From IMG/VR virus record IMGVR_UViG_3300036846_000279, positions 1 to 56,549 of that record: a DNA stretch of 56,549 nucleotides. One strand, 5' to 3'. The notes under the pieces are model-generated. The model made no database searches, was not told the origin of the DNA, and saw nothing but the letters and a program-made list of their open reading frames with translations. The DNA is from a virus. The position numbers and the translations under genes are program-made. Below are positions 1-9,768 of this stretch, piece after piece (position 1 is the first letter of the stretch; every line of letters starts with the position of its first letter).

Positions 1-127
1 CAGGATATAAGTGGCTAAAACCACCGTAGTTTACGCCTCTGATGGCACCATTGAGATTTCGGCTCCTTCAAATCCGAATATCCCACCCTACCCTGTGGTG
101 GTTTTGGACACAAGTGGCGCGATTTCC
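1..127. repeat. Long direct repeat, left copy
   Basis: These 127 bases are identical to 54758-54884. They cover the last codons of a beta-sandwich structural gene (complete only in the right copy) and nearly all of a 43-codon ORF. The match stops near the end of that ORF. The window therefore begins inside a duplicated module, which could reflect a real fibre-module duplication or an assembly that broke at a repeat. Confidence 0.9.
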
Positions 128-142
128 ACAAGTGCAACCTAG
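11..142 (+). CDS. 43-residue fibre-associated protein, copy A
   Basis: The ORF starts with GTG and overlaps the stop of the preceding gene, as in the right copy at 54768-54899. It differs from that copy only in the last residues (STSAT versus VSDT). The peptide is Pro/Val rich with no signal peptide or membrane helix. Its place between a beta-sandwich structural gene and a collagen-like fibre suggests a virion or fibre-assembly role, but that is inference. The stop codon TAG is the first unit of the 9-bp repeat that follows. Confidence 0.55.
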   Translation: MAKTTVVYASDGTIEISAPSNPNIPPYPVVVLDTSGAISTSAT

Positions 143-226
143 TAACCCTAGTAACCCTAGTAACCCTAGTAACCCTAGTAACCCTAGTAACCCTAGTAAC
201 CCTAGTAACCCTAGTAACCCTAGTAA
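141..226. repeat. 9-bp tandem repeat (AGTAACCCT)
   Basis: Nine perfect copies of AGTAACCCT span 141-221, followed by a partial unit. In the frame of the upstream small ORF each unit reads TAG TAA CCC, so the array is a string of tandem stops. In another frame it reads Ser-Asn-Pro repeats. The right copy of the module has no such array between the same two elements, so it arose after the duplication or was lost there. Confidence 0.95.
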
Positions 227-252
227 ACATGAGCCACCTAGTAAAGCCCCGG

Positions 253-310
253 TAATTATATTGGGCTTGTAGGTGCTTGGGCCGCCCGCCCTACAAGCCC
301 AACATAATTA
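253..310. terminator. 21-bp stem-loop before fibre A
   Basis: A near-perfect inverted repeat has arms of about 21 bases with one A-C mismatch and a GC-rich loop. The identical 58 bases lie at 54910-54967 in front of fibre B. No clear U-tract follows, so it may be a processing site or transcriptional attenuator instead of a classical terminator. It lies 16 bases upstream of the fibre start codon in this copy. Confidence 0.6.
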
Positions 311-326
311 AGCTAAACCACTCCCC

Positions 327-2780
327 ATGTCAACTCAACACCTAGTTATTGATCCCGCTACCGCCGTCCGTGTGAATGATGGTGTGCCGCCTAATTCGCT
401 TGGCGAAGATACCGATCTGTATGTCGATGATGACACTGGTATCTGGTACGAGCGTCAGTCAGGAGTATATGTAGCTCTGCCCGGAGTTAGTGGTACTAGC
501 TCAATATCCTATTCAGGACATTGGTCTTGGCAAGCTGGGACTGGCGCTCCTTCAACGGGAGCCATCAACATTGATACAACAACGTGGGCTGCCGCAGCGC
601 ATGTTTTGATCAACAAGATTAATACAGCAGGCACGGATACATCGCGGGCGCTTGAGACAATCAATGTTGGGGATGATATTGAGCTACAGGATGCTGCTAA
701 CTCGGCAAACTGGGGTCGCTACAACATTACAGCTTTGCCTACTGACAACGGGACGTATCTCTCATTCCCTGTAACGTATGTTGGTGGGGCAGGAGTTATC
801 CCAGGCAATAACAGAGACACGATACTTGCACTTATTACACAAGGTGCTGTGCAAGGTCCACCTGGCGCAACTGGTCCACAAGGACCAACAGGTCCACAAG
901 GCCCGAAAGGTGATACAGGCTCACAAGGAGCAGCAGGCACGCCAGGTGCAACAGGACCAACAGGTGCAACAGGAGCACCAGGTGCTCAGGGTGTTAAAGG
1001 TGATACTGGTTTAACTGGTGCAACTGGCCCGCAAGGTCCACAAGGACCTATTGGTAATACTGGCCCAACTGGCCCAACTGGTCCAGCATCTACAGTACCA
1101 GGTCCAATAGGTCCAGCTGGTCCAACAGGCTTAACAGGCCCAACAGGTGCTACGGGATCACAAGGCCCACAAGGTGTACCTGGCACAACTGGAGCAACAG
1201 GTCCACCTGGTGCAGATAGTACAGTACCAGGTCCAACTGGTCCTACTGGTGCAACAGGCGCACAGGGTAATCCAGGTGCAACTGGTGCTACTGGACCACA
1301 AGGTCCTATTGGTAATACTGGTCCACAAGGCCCGATAGGAAATACTGGCCCAACAGGTGCAACTGGTGCAACTGGTAGTCCAGGTGCAACAGGTGCAACA
1401 GGACCAGGAGTACCCGTAGGTGGTACAGCAGGCCAGATACTAAGTAAGCTTAGCAGTACTGACTATGCTACTCAGTGGATATCTGAAGCAAAAGTTCTCA
1501 ATGGCACGCTTGCTACGCGGCCTGGTGCAAGTACAGTCCCGATAGGGACACTGTACTACGCTACCGATACTGACGTTGGCTACGTCAGCGATGGTGTCTC
1601 GGTTTGGACACCCGTTATCTATGGTATCCCACCGGGTGGCACAACGGGACAAGTCCTAAGTAAGAATAGCGCCACTGGTTTTGATGTTGGTTGGTCTACT
1701 CCGACTGGTGGTAGTGGCGGCGGTGGAGCGGTTGTACCAATTGCTGATATTATCCTAGCTTCGCCTACAGCATCATTCGATATTTCGAGTATCCCATCAG
1801 GCTTTGCTGATCTGATACTCCATACAGAACTCCGTGATGATAGTACGGGTGCCGGTCTTACTGCTGCTAGTATCCGTTTTAATGGCGATGCAGGTACAAA
1901 CTACGATCTTCAATATGGAGAAGCTCAGGGTAATGCTTCCGGTGCTGGCGAAACATATGCGAACACATCTTTGGGTGTAGCTCTGGAAGGAACGAATGGA
2001 AACGCCGCTGGATTGTTTTGTGAATCTGATCTGAGTATTCCAAACTACTCAGGAACTATTGCTAATAAGACGGTTCTTGGTGTTACAGTCTCTAAGATTG
2101 GCGTAACTAGCGGTAGCCAACGTACACGTACTGTTGGTGGACACTGGCGTAGCTCTGCTGCGATCAACCGCATTACGATCACACCTAATCTTGGTAGCAA
2201 CTTCATTGCCGGATCTAGAGTTACGCTGTATGGTGTATATGGCACCGTACCTTCAACAACTCCACCAGTACTCACAGCCCCCGTACCTGCCACAACACTT
2301 CCCGCATCGCCTGGCGATGGTCAGCAAGCAATTCTTGTAGATAACACAACTACGCCAACATATGTTTGGACATTTCAATGGAGTGCAGCCGCAGCTAAGT
2401 GGTTTGCTATTGGTCCTACTCCACTAGCGAACGAGAACCCAACCGCAAGTGCTCTTGCTAACGTTGGTGCGACTTGGACACCGCTTACAAACAGTCCAAC
2501 AATAACAATCCCGCGCGCTGGACGCTATGATCTCACGTTTGGTGGCTGGCAACAGGGTGGCTCTTGTAACGTAGCTATCAATAGTGCAAGTATTATCCCG
2601 AGTGATGCTGATAGCATAGCTGTTTCTCAGTCAACTGGTATGTACGCTTCCTGTTCGCGCACGATTTTTAACCGGCAATGTGCCGCAGGCGATGTTTGCA
2701 CACTTCGCTATCACGGCAACTTGTCGGGTTGGTCATTTCAGAGCGCGTTTCTTGCGGTTATCCCGATTTGGGTTACGTAA
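327..2780 (+). CDS. Collagen-like tail fibre, copy A
   Basis: This 817-residue protein has a short conserved head (residues 1-52, shared with fibre B), a segment at about 53-175 that fibre B lacks, Gly-X-Y collagen-like repeats at about 177-370 and a beta-rich C-terminus. After the collagen region comes a GTLATRP...YYATD.DV.Y...G..W module, also found in fibre B and in the protein at 21962-23053. Collagen-like stretches in phage fibres form trimeric rods that carry a receptor-binding tip, so this is probably a host-recognition fibre. No strong ribosome-binding site precedes the ATG. The gene sits directly upstream of the terminase, an unusual place for a fibre, consistent with duplication. 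Confidence 0.85.
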   Translation: MSTQHLVIDPATAVRVNDGVPPNSLGEDTDLYVDDDTGIWYERQSGVYVALPGVSGTSSISYSGHWSWQAGTGAPSTGAINIDTTTWAAAAHVLINKINTAGTDTSRALETINVGDDIELQDAANSANWGRYNITALPTDNGTYLSFPVTYVGGAGVIPGNNRDTILALITQGAVQGPPGATGPQGPTGPQGPKGDTGSQGAAGTPGATGPTGATGAPGAQGVKGDTGLTGATGPQGPQGPIGNTGPTGPTGPASTVPGPIGPAGPTGLTGPTGATGSQGPQGVPGTTGATGPPGADSTVPGPTGPTGATGAQGNPGATGATGPQGPIGNTGPQGPIGNTGPTGATGATGSPGATGATGPGVPVGGTAGQILSKLSSTDYATQWISEAKVLNGTLATRPGASTVPIGTLYYATDTDVGYVSDGVSVWTPVIYGIPPGGTTGQVLSKNSATGFDVGWSTPTGGSGGGGAVVPIADIILASPTASFDISSIPSGFADLILHTELRDDSTGAGLTAASIRFNGDAGTNYDLQYGEAQGNASGAGETYANTSLGVALEGTNGNAAGLFCESDLSIPNYSGTIANKTVLGVTVSKIGVTSGSQRTRTVGGHWRSSAAINRITITPNLGSNFIAGSRVTLYGVYGTVPSTTPPVLTAPVPATTLPASPGDGQQAILVDNTTTPTYVWTFQWSAAAAKWFAIGPTPLANENPTASALANVGATWTPLTNSPTITIPRAGRYDLTFGGWQQGGSCNVAINSASIIPSDADSIAVSQSTGMYASCSRTIFNRQCAAGDVCTLRYHGNLSGWSFQSAFLAVIPIWVT

Positions 2781-2783
2781 CAC

Positions 2784-4190
2784 ATGGCTAAAGCGATTCC
2801 ATCGGCTGAACCTGGTATTGATATGAAGGCTCTATTCAAGAAGATTGAATTTGAGCCTCATAGTCCTGCTCAGTGGGAGTATTGTAGCTCACCTAGCCGG
2901 TTTAACATCCCTTGCTGTGGGCGTCGTTGGGGTAAATCGCAGGCAGCAGGTCATCGTATGACTTACAAGCTTTTCGTGCCTGACTCGTACAACTGGATTG
3001 TCGGTCCTACGTATAAGCTCGGTGAAAAAGAGTTCAGAGTTGTGTGGCATGACTTCAGGAAGCTCGACGTGCTGAAGTATTGTAAGAAGTCCTACTCAGC
3101 TAAGCAAGGCGATATGCGAATTGAAACCCCTTGGGGTGCTGTTCTCGAAGTTGTGAGTGCAGATAAACAGGATTCCCTCCTGGGTGAAGGACTCTCACAT
3201 GCGATTATGTCTGAGGCTGCTCGTCATCATCGCAGTACGTGGGAACAATTCATCGAGCCTGCTTTGTCTGATCTTCTCGGAACTTGCGATTTCCCCAGCA
3301 CCCCAAAGGGCTTCAATTGGTATCACGGCCTGTGGGATCTTGGACAAAGAGGGCTTGGAAATGATGGATCAACATATAAATCATGGCAATTCCCAAGCTG
3401 GACAAACCCAATTCGCTATGCTGGCGGGCTTGAGAATGATGAAATTAAGCGGATCAAATCCATCGTCAGCAAGCTTTGGTTCGATCAGGAGTACGGAGCT
3501 AGCTTTACTGCTCTTAGCGGCTCCATCTATGAAGAATGGTCCGACCAAATTCATGTTAAAAATCATGAATTTAACCCCAATTGGCCCAACTTCTTGGCCT
3601 TCGACTATGGATTCGCAAATCCATTTGTCTGTCTAGACATTCAGATCACACCATCAGACGACGTGATTGTATGGCGTGAATATTACGTCAGCTACAAGAC
3701 GAATTACGACCACGCTCAAACGTTGAGGGACCGTGACAATCCAGACGGTTATCGTATTGATGGTGCTTGGGGCGATCCTCGTGATCCAGATGCAGCGTTG
3801 ACTCTATCGACTATCCTTAACACGTATGTCGGTAGTCAAGATGTTCTGTGGGGCAACGGCGTTGAAGAAATTAAGCGTATGCTCAAGATCCCCAAGCTGT
3901 TTGTCTCGCCTCACTGTCCAAACCTCATCAGGCAGATGAGTCAGCTCCATGTTCGTGAGATTGCACACGCTACCTCGAATCTAAATGAAACAACGGGAGA
4001 CAGGAACATTCAACACAAGGTAGATGACCATGCTGCTGACGCTTTGCGTTACTTCATTGGTCCCTACTACGTGATGGGAGCTAACTCTCACCTGGAGGAT
4101 ATCTATGGACAGAACTATTACAAGTCAGAAAGCCATGATTTCTTCACGCTCAATTCAGGCATAACTTTGGATACCAGGGTAACGCTATGA
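2784..4190 (+). CDS. terL: Terminase large subunit
   Basis: This is the ATPase and nuclease that drives DNA into procapsids. Residues 46-52 (GRRWGKS) form a Walker A motif, E144 in IMSEAAR is the Walker B glutamate, and STPKG near 172 is the coupling motif. The C-terminal RNase H-like nuclease shows D274 (AFDYG), an acidic GDPRDPDA block near 335 and DDHAADALRY near 428. At 468 residues it is normal length. It starts four bases after the fibre stop and overlaps the portal start by an ATGA. Confidence 0.93.
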   Translation: MAKAIPSAEPGIDMKALFKKIEFEPHSPAQWEYCSSPSRFNIPCCGRRWGKSQAAGHRMTYKLFVPDSYNWIVGPTYKLGEKEFRVVWHDFRKLDVLKYCKKSYSAKQGDMRIETPWGAVLEVVSADKQDSLLGEGLSHAIMSEAARHHRSTWEQFIEPALSDLLGTCDFPSTPKGFNWYHGLWDLGQRGLGNDGSTYKSWQFPSWTNPIRYAGGLENDEIKRIKSIVSKLWFDQEYGASFTALSGSIYEEWSDQIHVKNHEFNPNWPNFLAFDYGFANPFVCLDIQITPSDDVIVWREYYVSYKTNYDHAQTLRDRDNPDGYRIDGAWGDPRDPDAALTLSTILNTYVGSQDVLWGNGVEEIKRMLKIPKLFVSPHCPNLIRQMSQLHVREIAHATSNLNETTGDRNIQHKVDDHAADALRYFIGPYYVMGANSHLEDIYGQNYYKSESHDFFTLNSGITLDTRVTL

Positions 4191-5782
4191 GTAACTGGTT
4201 CACAAGATTGATGGGCTTCCCTGAAAGGCCGCGCCCTGCACAACCAACACGTAACCTAGCTGTGCCGCCTACAACAGTTGCGCCTGCACAGCCCGCACAA
4301 GGTACTTCAGCTAGGAAAGCTACTGTTGGGACTTCATATACTGCTAAAGGCATGGCTGGTGTAGCGCCACCTTCGCTTGATACGGAGCTTGGTAGCTCCC
4401 AGCCAACAAGAATTATCGAGCAAGTACCGGATCTACTGCCAGGATATCCGAGACTTGTAACCTACAACGCAATGATGAATGATGCTGGCGTCGATGTTAG
4501 CATCAGGGCAGCTAAAACTCCTGTTCTTGGAGCTGAATTCTTCGTTGAAAGTTTCAGTGATGACCCCCAAGATCAGGAGATTGCTGAGTTTATCTGGGCA
4601 AATCTGGCTGAAGGAATGAGCGCACCGTTCCTAAACTCTCTTGAAGATATCCTACAGTTCTATACTGATGGATATTCTGTCCTTGAGAAGGTTTATGAGA
4701 TGCGTGAGTGGTCGCCCAGGCGTAGCAAGGCTAACACACGTCAGTATACGATGCTCCAGAAGCTCGGTTATCGTCCAGCAAGCACAATCCTCAGGATCGA
4801 CTACGACGATAACGGTGGTCCGCTCGATGTAGTGCAAAACGCGATTCAGGCAGACAACTCGATTACCGAAGAGACTTTGGATATCTCAAAGATCATCATC
4901 TTCACGTTCTCTAGGCGTGGTGGTGATCTAACTGGTCGTTCTCTGCTTCGCACCGCGTATCCACACTGGTATTACAAGACACACTTGTATAAAATTGATG
5001 CAATCCAGAAAGAACGCAACTCTCTCGGCATTCCGAAAGGTATGCTGAAACCGGGCTACACTCAGAACGACAAAGTGGCTCTGAGAACGTTGCTAAGCAA
5101 CTTGAGAAGCAACGAAGAATCGTTTATGATCCTCACGCCCAACATTGACGTTGAGTTTACTGAGGTAAAAGGCCAGCTAGCCAACGTTTTGGAGTCTGCT
5201 TCTCACCACAACATGATGATTCTCATGAATGTGTTGGGTCAGTTCCTTGGTTTGGGCATAGATCATGGTAGTGGTGGAGGCAAAAACACTGGTAGTACAC
5301 AAGCTGATTTGTTCATGAAGTCGCTCAGATACGTGGCAAATTATATCGCTGACTGCATTAACATGTATCTGATCCCTGAATTGGTCGTCTGGAACTACCC
5401 AACTACCAACTTCCCAAGGCTACAGGTGCGTAACGTTGGAGAAACTAAGGACATTCAGATGCTCGCAGCCGGCCTTGCTAATCTCGCAAGTCAAGGTCTG
5501 GTCACAATGGACTTCGAGACAGAGCAATGGGTTAGGCGCGCATTTGATATGCCTGCAAAGCAGACTGTTCCAGCCGAAGAAGCTGGTGAAGCTGGCGTCA
5601 ACGATACTCTACCACCAGGCGAAGTATTGCCAACACCAGGACAACCAGCTCAACCTCAGCCACCCGGTCCACCAAATAAGCCAACTCCACCAACACCAGG
5701 GAGTAATGGAAGTGGAAAAGGCTCAGTTCCAAACAGAGTCAGACCCGGGAATGTTGGCAAGTCGCCAACTTCGCCTAATTAA
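4187..5782 (+). CDS. Portal protein (DUF935 / Mu gp29-like)
   Basis: This 531-residue protein sits between terminase and protease, the usual place for the dodecameric portal. The GGDLTGRSLLRTAYPHWYYK segment followed by IQKERNSLGIP resembles the DUF935 portals. Residues 1-65 are Pro/Ala rich and probably disordered. The C-terminal 60 residues are again Pro/Gly rich. It starts at the ATGA overlap with terL. Confidence 0.85.
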   Translation: MSNWFTRLMGFPERPRPAQPTRNLAVPPTTVAPAQPAQGTSARKATVGTSYTAKGMAGVAPPSLDTELGSSQPTRIIEQVPDLLPGYPRLVTYNAMMNDAGVDVSIRAAKTPVLGAEFFVESFSDDPQDQEIAEFIWANLAEGMSAPFLNSLEDILQFYTDGYSVLEKVYEMREWSPRRSKANTRQYTMLQKLGYRPASTILRIDYDDNGGPLDVVQNAIQADNSITEETLDISKIIIFTFSRRGGDLTGRSLLRTAYPHWYYKTHLYKIDAIQKERNSLGIPKGMLKPGYTQNDKVALRTLLSNLRSNEESFMILTPNIDVEFTEVKGQLANVLESASHHNMMILMNVLGQFLGLGIDHGSGGGKNTGSTQADLFMKSLRYVANYIADCINMYLIPELVVWNYPTTNFPRLQVRNVGETKDIQMLAAGLANLASQGLVTMDFETEQWVRRAFDMPAKQTVPAEEAGEAGVNDTLPPGEVLPTPGQPAQPQPPGPPNKPTPPTPGSNGSGKGSVPNRVRPGNVGKSPTSPN

Positions 5783-5951
5783 AGGGCAGTACTACACAGA
5801 CGGCTTTGACTTGTTCTTCGTGAAGGATATTGTGACTGACAAGCTCCTTATTTTGGTTGAGGATTGCAAGACCAATAAGGCTTCGTGGGTTTCAATGGAA
5901 GTAGCAAGTCAATTGTTCCTCTCCTTGGTCATGCTTGAGAATGGAGTGTGA
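5751..5951 (+). CDS. Small protein between portal and protease
   Basis: This 66-residue ORF overlaps the last ten codons of the portal in another frame and ends in TGATG, coupling it to the protease start. The coding body beyond the portal stop (GQYYTDGFDLFFVKDIV...) reads like a compact alpha/beta protein, with no membrane helix or known motif. Exact nesting in a late operon with no other explanation for 5783-5950 supports it being real. Function is unknown; a head-assembly role is only a guess. Confidence 0.6.
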   Translation: MLASRQLRLIKGQYYTDGFDLFFVKDIVTDKLLILVEDCKTNKASWVSMEVASQLFLSLVMLENGV

Positions 5952-7816
5952 TGGGATTGCGGGATTATGTGAAAGTACTTACAAAGATTCGGGAGACTCC
6001 CTGGCTCATCACACAGGAAGGCTTGGAAGTCATCCTTGGTATCGTCAATGAGCGTCTTGCAAATGGTAAGCTCACTGACGAGGAAATTCAGGCTAGACTC
6101 GGAATGCCTGGGTCTGGCGAGTCTAGCCTGAATAAAAACGGAAACAGCAACGGGTATAGCCAAAACATCGGAGTACTGCCTTTGCAAGGTCCGCTGTTTG
6201 GTAAGGCAAATCTCATGACTGAGATGAGCGGAGCTACATCGCTTGAGATGTTCCGCCAAGATTTCAGGACTATGATGGCTGATCCAGGGATCACGGATAT
6301 CATCCTCGAAATTGATAGTCCTGGCGGAACTTCTGAGCTAGTGCAGGAAGTAGGAGACGAAATTTTCGCAGCTAGGGGAGTTAAGCCAGTCTACGCACTA
6401 GCAGATACTACCGCCGGTAGTGCTGCTTACTGGCTTGCTTCGCAGGCTGACAAGCTCTACGCAACTTCTAGTGGAATGGTGGGTAGCATTGGTGCATATA
6501 CCGTCCACGAAGATCAATCCGGTCACGATGAACAACAGGGTAGGCACTATACTTATGTATCTGCGGGAGAATACAAGACCGAGGGTAATCCACATCAACC
6601 GCTCTCGGATGAAGGGAGAGAATATAGACAAGAAGTGATCGATGAACTATATGGGGATTTTGTATCCGCTGTCAGTAAAGGACGTAATAAGTCGGGGGGC
6701 GAAGTTATGTCCGATTTCGGTGGCGGGCGTATGCTTACAAGTAAGTCTGCGCTCGCCGCCGGAATGATCGACGGTATTATGTCTATGGACGATCTTGTAG
6801 GTCAGATCGGTTCTGCACCACAACAGGTAACGATCACAAACCAGTCAGGTGTCGCGTTTGCGTCAGGTCAACTGACAGATGGAGTTGTGACGTTGGACGC
6901 CTACACCACTCCTGTGGGGCTTTTGAATGAATGGCCCGCAAGAAATGATTGGTCAGATGCTCGTTTGGAAAGCAAGGATATGGAGCATAGTGAGCCTGGT
7001 ACAGGTTCACCACCTGCGCCAAGAATTGATGAATCGGGTGCAGATGATCTAGCTATTCAGGGTCGTTGGCGTAGGGATCAGTTGCCGCGTGATCCTAACG
7101 ATCCAACATCACCGACACCTAATCCACCACCGCCGCATACAAAAGCTTGGAAGGAGGATAGTAAATTGAGTGCAGTTGAAAGTACAGCGAAGACCGCAGA
7201 AGAGATTGTTGCTGAGCTACGCACAGGACTCAATCTCAAGCCTGACGAGGATCTAGTAAGCAACGTCAGGAATCTGTTTGAGGAGTCACAGGCTCTTGAG
7301 GCTAGCGTAGCTGCTGCTTCTCAGGAAGGTGAGTTTGCAACGAAGTATCCGGCTCTTTGGGCTGAGCATCAGGATCTTCTGAATGATAGGGCTGAGAGTA
7401 GGGCTAAGTTGTTTGCAGCCAACGTTCAGACTATCGGCCAGATGGAAGGCGAGGTTCTCAAGCCTTCTAAGCTCGGTCTGAGTGCTCTTGCAGTTGAGGA
7501 AATCGCTCAGTGTCACATGAAGTTTGCTGCTGGTCATGCTTCACTGGCTGACTTCGAGAATGTTGTGACTCGTATTACGCAGGGTGGTATTGTTCAGTAT
7601 GGTGAGACTGGTAGTGCTCGTCAGGCTGAGCTTCCTGCATCGTTTGATCCTAGCACCGCTGAGGGTGTTGTCGGTGTTCGCAAGGAATTCGCACAGAAGG
7701 TTGCGGAAATTCAGAAGAATGACAATCTGTCATATCCGCAGGCACTTAGTGAGGCAACCAAAGCGTATCCTGAACTCGCCGCAGCGTATCGCATGGCAGT
7801 TCCGATCAACAACTGA
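5951..7816 (+). CDS. Capsid maturation protease (S49 family) fused to scaffold
   Basis: The N-terminal half is an S49/SppA-ClpP-like serine protease: TTAGSAAYW carries the likely nucleophile Ser and SAGEYKTEG the general-base Lys. A Pro-rich linker follows (about residues 330-405), then a helical, Glu/Ala-rich region typical of scaffolding domains. ATG at 5951 (TGATG overlap) is preferred to the GTG three bases upstream. The layout matches lambda gpC/Nu3, in which the scaffold is also made from an internal start (7166 here). Confidence 0.87.
   Translation: MGLRDYVKVLTKIRETPWLITQEGLEVILGIVNERLANGKLTDEEIQARLGMPGSGESSLNKNGNSNGYSQNIGVLPLQGPLFGKANLMTEMSGATSLEMFRQDFRTMMADPGITDIILEIDSPGGTSELVQEVGDEIFAARGVKPVYALADTTAGSAAYWLASQADKLYATSSGMVGSIGAYTVHEDQSGHDEQQGRHYTYVSAGEYKTEGNPHQPLSDEGREYRQEVIDELYGDFVSAVSKGRNKSGGEVMSDFGGGRMLTSKSALAAGMIDGIMSMDDLVGQIGSAPQQVTITNQSGVAFASGQLTDGVVTLDAYTTPVGLLNEWPARNDWSDARLESKDMEHSEPGTGSPPAPRIDESGADDLAIQGRWRRDQLPRDPNDPTSPTPNPPPPHTKAWKEDSKLSAVESTAKTAEEIVAELRTGLNLKPDEDLVSNVRNLFEESQALEASVAAASQEGEFATKYPALWAEHQDLLNDRAESRAKLFAANVQTIGQMEGEVLKPSKLGLSALAVEEIAQCHMKFAAGHASLADFENVVTRITQGGIVQYGETGSARQAELPASFDPSTAEGVVGVRKEFAQKVAEIQKNDNLSYPQALSEATKAYPELAAAYRMAVPINN
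7166..7816 (+). CDS. Probable nested scaffolding protein
   Basis: Inside the protease gene and in its frame, AAGGAGGATAGTAAA precedes a TTG codon at 7166. This is one of the best Shine-Dalgarno sequences in the arm, placed exactly where the disordered linker ends and the scaffold-like helices begin. Initiation here would give a 216-residue scaffold. Lambda Nu3 within gene C is the established precedent. Internal initiation itself is inferred. Confidence 0.65.
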   Translation: MSAVESTAKTAEEIVAELRTGLNLKPDEDLVSNVRNLFEESQALEASVAAASQEGEFATKYPALWAEHQDLLNDRAESRAKLFAANVQTIGQMEGEVLKPSKLGLSALAVEEIAQCHMKFAAGHASLADFENVVTRITQGGIVQYGETGSARQAELPASFDPSTAEGVVGVRKEFAQKVAEIQKNDNLSYPQALSEATKAYPELAAAYRMAVPINN

Positions 7817-7830
7817 GGGGGTGAATATAA

Positions 7831-8232
7831 ATGGCATGGGGAAACTTCCTACTTGATGTAGGTTTCAACGTTGCACCTGCCTCAGGCGGTCTTACGAAGT
7901 TTCGCTTCGTAAAGCTAAGCGGTAACCCCGAGGAAGTCACTGTTGTTGCAGCTATCGCTGATGATCCTATCGGCATTTCTCAGTATAGCGTTACGGCTGC
8001 TGAGATTGTCAAGGACAAGGGTTGCTCTTGTCGCGTTTGGGGAATCAGTGAATGCGAAGCTTCTGGCGCAATTCCAGTAGGTGCTCGTTGTACGCTTGAA
8101 ACTAACGGTACTGTAAGTGCTATGGTAGCTGCAAGTGGTAAGCGTATTGTTGGTAAGTGTGTTGGCTCTCCTGCCGTCAATGCTGGGGATCGCATTTCTT
8201 TGCTGATCTTCCAGGATGGCGCGCTCGCTTAA
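7831..8232 (+). CDS. Capsid decoration protein (DUF2190-like)
   Basis: This 133-residue beta-rich protein has the Gly/Val/Ala-rich pattern of small head-decoration proteins, including a DDPIGISQY stretch and a C-terminal AGDRISLLI. It follows the protease and precedes the major capsid gene, the usual order. GAGGGGGTGA gives a good ribosome-binding site. It probably stabilises the capsid exterior. Confidence 0.7.
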   Translation: MAWGNFLLDVGFNVAPASGGLTKFRFVKLSGNPEEVTVVAAIADDPIGISQYSVTAAEIVKDKGCSCRVWGISECEASGAIPVGARCTLETNGTVSAMVAASGKRIVGKCVGSPAVNAGDRISLLIFQDGALA

Positions 8233-8256
8233 GGATAAAAGGAGGAGGTGAGATAA

Positions 8257-9279
8257 TTGTACGATCCTGGTACCCTATATATTGATCCGATCCTAACCAA
8301 CTTCTCAGTTGGGTTTCGGGACCAGTCACTCTATGGCGATCAAATCATGCCAACAACGCCGGTCCGCACGAAATCGGGTCAATACCGCGTCTTCGACCGT
8401 TCAGCGTGGCTCATCTTTGAAAGCAGGCGTGAGCCGGGTACGGTAGCACATGAAATCGCAGGAGGCAAGTGGAGTTACGATGTGTTCCAGGTTCAGGAGC
8501 ATTCACTCCAGGTTCCCATCAGCGATGAAGAAAAGCAGACGTTGTATTCACAGGGCGGTCTTGCTGATCCAGTCTTTGGTGGTGCTTTGCAGCTTGACCC
8601 CGAAGTAGATGCAGTAACACTAGCTACCAGATCACTCATGCTTGCACATGAGGCTAAGGTATCCGGTGTTGTGCGTAACCCTGCCAACTATCCGACTAAC
8701 AACAAGATTGCTCTGTCGGGTACAAGTCAGTGGGATAACTACACGTATGGTACGCCTGGTATTCCTACTACGGTTGTGTCTGATCCTGTTGGCGTCATCA
8801 TGCAGGCTATGAGGACAATTCGTACTGCTACCGGACGTTGGCCTAACACGTTGGCTATCCCTGCGATGGGACTTAGCTATATCGAGAACCATCCTCGCGT
8901 AGTTGATCGGTTCAAGACATTTAGCTTGTCGGAGCCTGACGCATTCCAGACGTTGACAGGCTTTGAAGGTCAGATCCTCTTGGTCGATTCGCTGTACAAC
9001 GCTGCAAACAACATGGATGCAGTAAACAACATCACGTACTTCTGGGGTAAGGACGTCTGGCTCGGCATCGTAGATCCTAACCCGACTACTATGTCGTTCA
9101 CGTTTGGCAAGACGTTCTCATGGCTCTATCCTAGTGGTGACATTCGGCCTACGGATAGATGGCGTGAAGAGCCTCGCAAGTCTGATCTGGTTCGTACCAG
9201 TTGGAACTATGACACGAAGATCGTGTCTAGCATCGCTGGCTATCTCATCCAGAACGCATTTAGCGCAACTGCCTTCTAG
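8257..9279 (+). CDS. Major capsid protein
   Basis: This 340-residue protein is the right length and in the right position (after decoration, before neck genes) for the shell protein. The sequence resembles the gpE-type HK97-fold capsids of contractile phages, with an N-terminal arm, a beta-rich core and a C-terminal domain rich in aromatic residues. The start is TTG at 8257, behind an almost perfect AGGAGGTGA, which fits strong expression. No protease site could be assigned by eye. Confidence 0.8.
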   Translation: MYDPGTLYIDPILTNFSVGFRDQSLYGDQIMPTTPVRTKSGQYRVFDRSAWLIFESRREPGTVAHEIAGGKWSYDVFQVQEHSLQVPISDEEKQTLYSQGGLADPVFGGALQLDPEVDAVTLATRSLMLAHEAKVSGVVRNPANYPTNNKIALSGTSQWDNYTYGTPGIPTTVVSDPVGVIMQAMRTIRTATGRWPNTLAIPAMGLSYIENHPRVVDRFKTFSLSEPDAFQTLTGFEGQILLVDSLYNAANNMDAVNNITYFWGKDVWLGIVDPNPTTMSFTFGKTFSWLYPSGDIRPTDRWREEPRKSDLVRTSWNYDTKIVSSIAGYLIQNAFSATAF

Positions 9280-9290
9280 GGGGTGAAACT

Positions 9291-9752
9291 ATGGCATATG
9301 CATGGACGAATCTCCTCACGTATGACGAGAATGGTAAGATGAATAAGATCCCGCCTGGTGATGAGGTAACGGCGGCTGATCTGAGTATCACTGATGAGGA
9401 GTTTGCAGAACTCGAATTCATCGGTGCTGTTCGTGAGCAGGATTATCCTGTTCCCGAGGGATACGATGGTAGTCCTGTCGAGTATGCTAAGGAGCAGCTC
9501 TTCAACATGGCTCAGGAAGGTGAGGGTTTTTTTCCTCCCCTAGAAGTAGCCCAACTGCCAGCGTATCAGGAAGCGATGGACAAGATCGGATATGATCCCG
9601 AGAAAGGTCCAGAAGAGCAGAGCTTGAAAGACACTGTAGATGAGGATGCAGAAGAAGTTGCTGCTGCAACTACTGAGGCATCTGCTTCAGCAGTCAAGCC
9701 TCCAACACAGCCGGCGTCTACAAGCGCAGGTCCTACTGGCTCACTAAGTTAA
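9291..9752 (+). CDS. Acidic head-associated protein, unknown
   Basis: This 153-residue protein has an ordered-looking first two thirds and an Ala/Thr/Ser/Glu-rich tail. It lies between the capsid and connector genes, where phages often encode a minor head or Rho-like N-terminal protein. No family recognised. A seven-T run (GGTTTTTTTCC near 9530) could promote polymerase or ribosome slippage or be a sequencing-error hotspot; the frame is open across it. Confidence 0.65.
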   Translation: MAYAWTNLLTYDENGKMNKIPPGDEVTAADLSITDEEFAELEFIGAVREQDYPVPEGYDGSPVEYAKEQLFNMAQEGEGFFPPLEVAQLPAYQEAMDKIGYDPEKGPEEQSLKDTVDEDAEEVAAATTEASASAVKPPTQPASTSAGPTGSLS

Positions 9753-9768
9753 TCGGGTAGGGTGAAAC

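Noticed and set aside
141-226. Possible CRISPR or iteron array
   Set aside because: The repeat units are contiguous 9-mers without spacers; no cas genes are seen, and a replication-iteron role has no support.
42-272. ORF with Asn-Pro-Ser repeats and its minus-strand Thr-Arg-Val counterpart
   Set aside because: Both are created by translating the 9-bp tandem repeat; the upstream parts overlap the small gene conserved in both copies.
778-1338. Long Val/Gln/His-rich ORFs and Gly/Pro-rich minus ORFs across the collagen region
   Set aside because: They are alternative frames of the Gly-X-Y repeat, with no start signals.
5436-5750. ORF overlapping the portal 3' half in another frame
   Set aside because: Only the part after 5751 is supported; the upstream part is a shadow of the portal gene.
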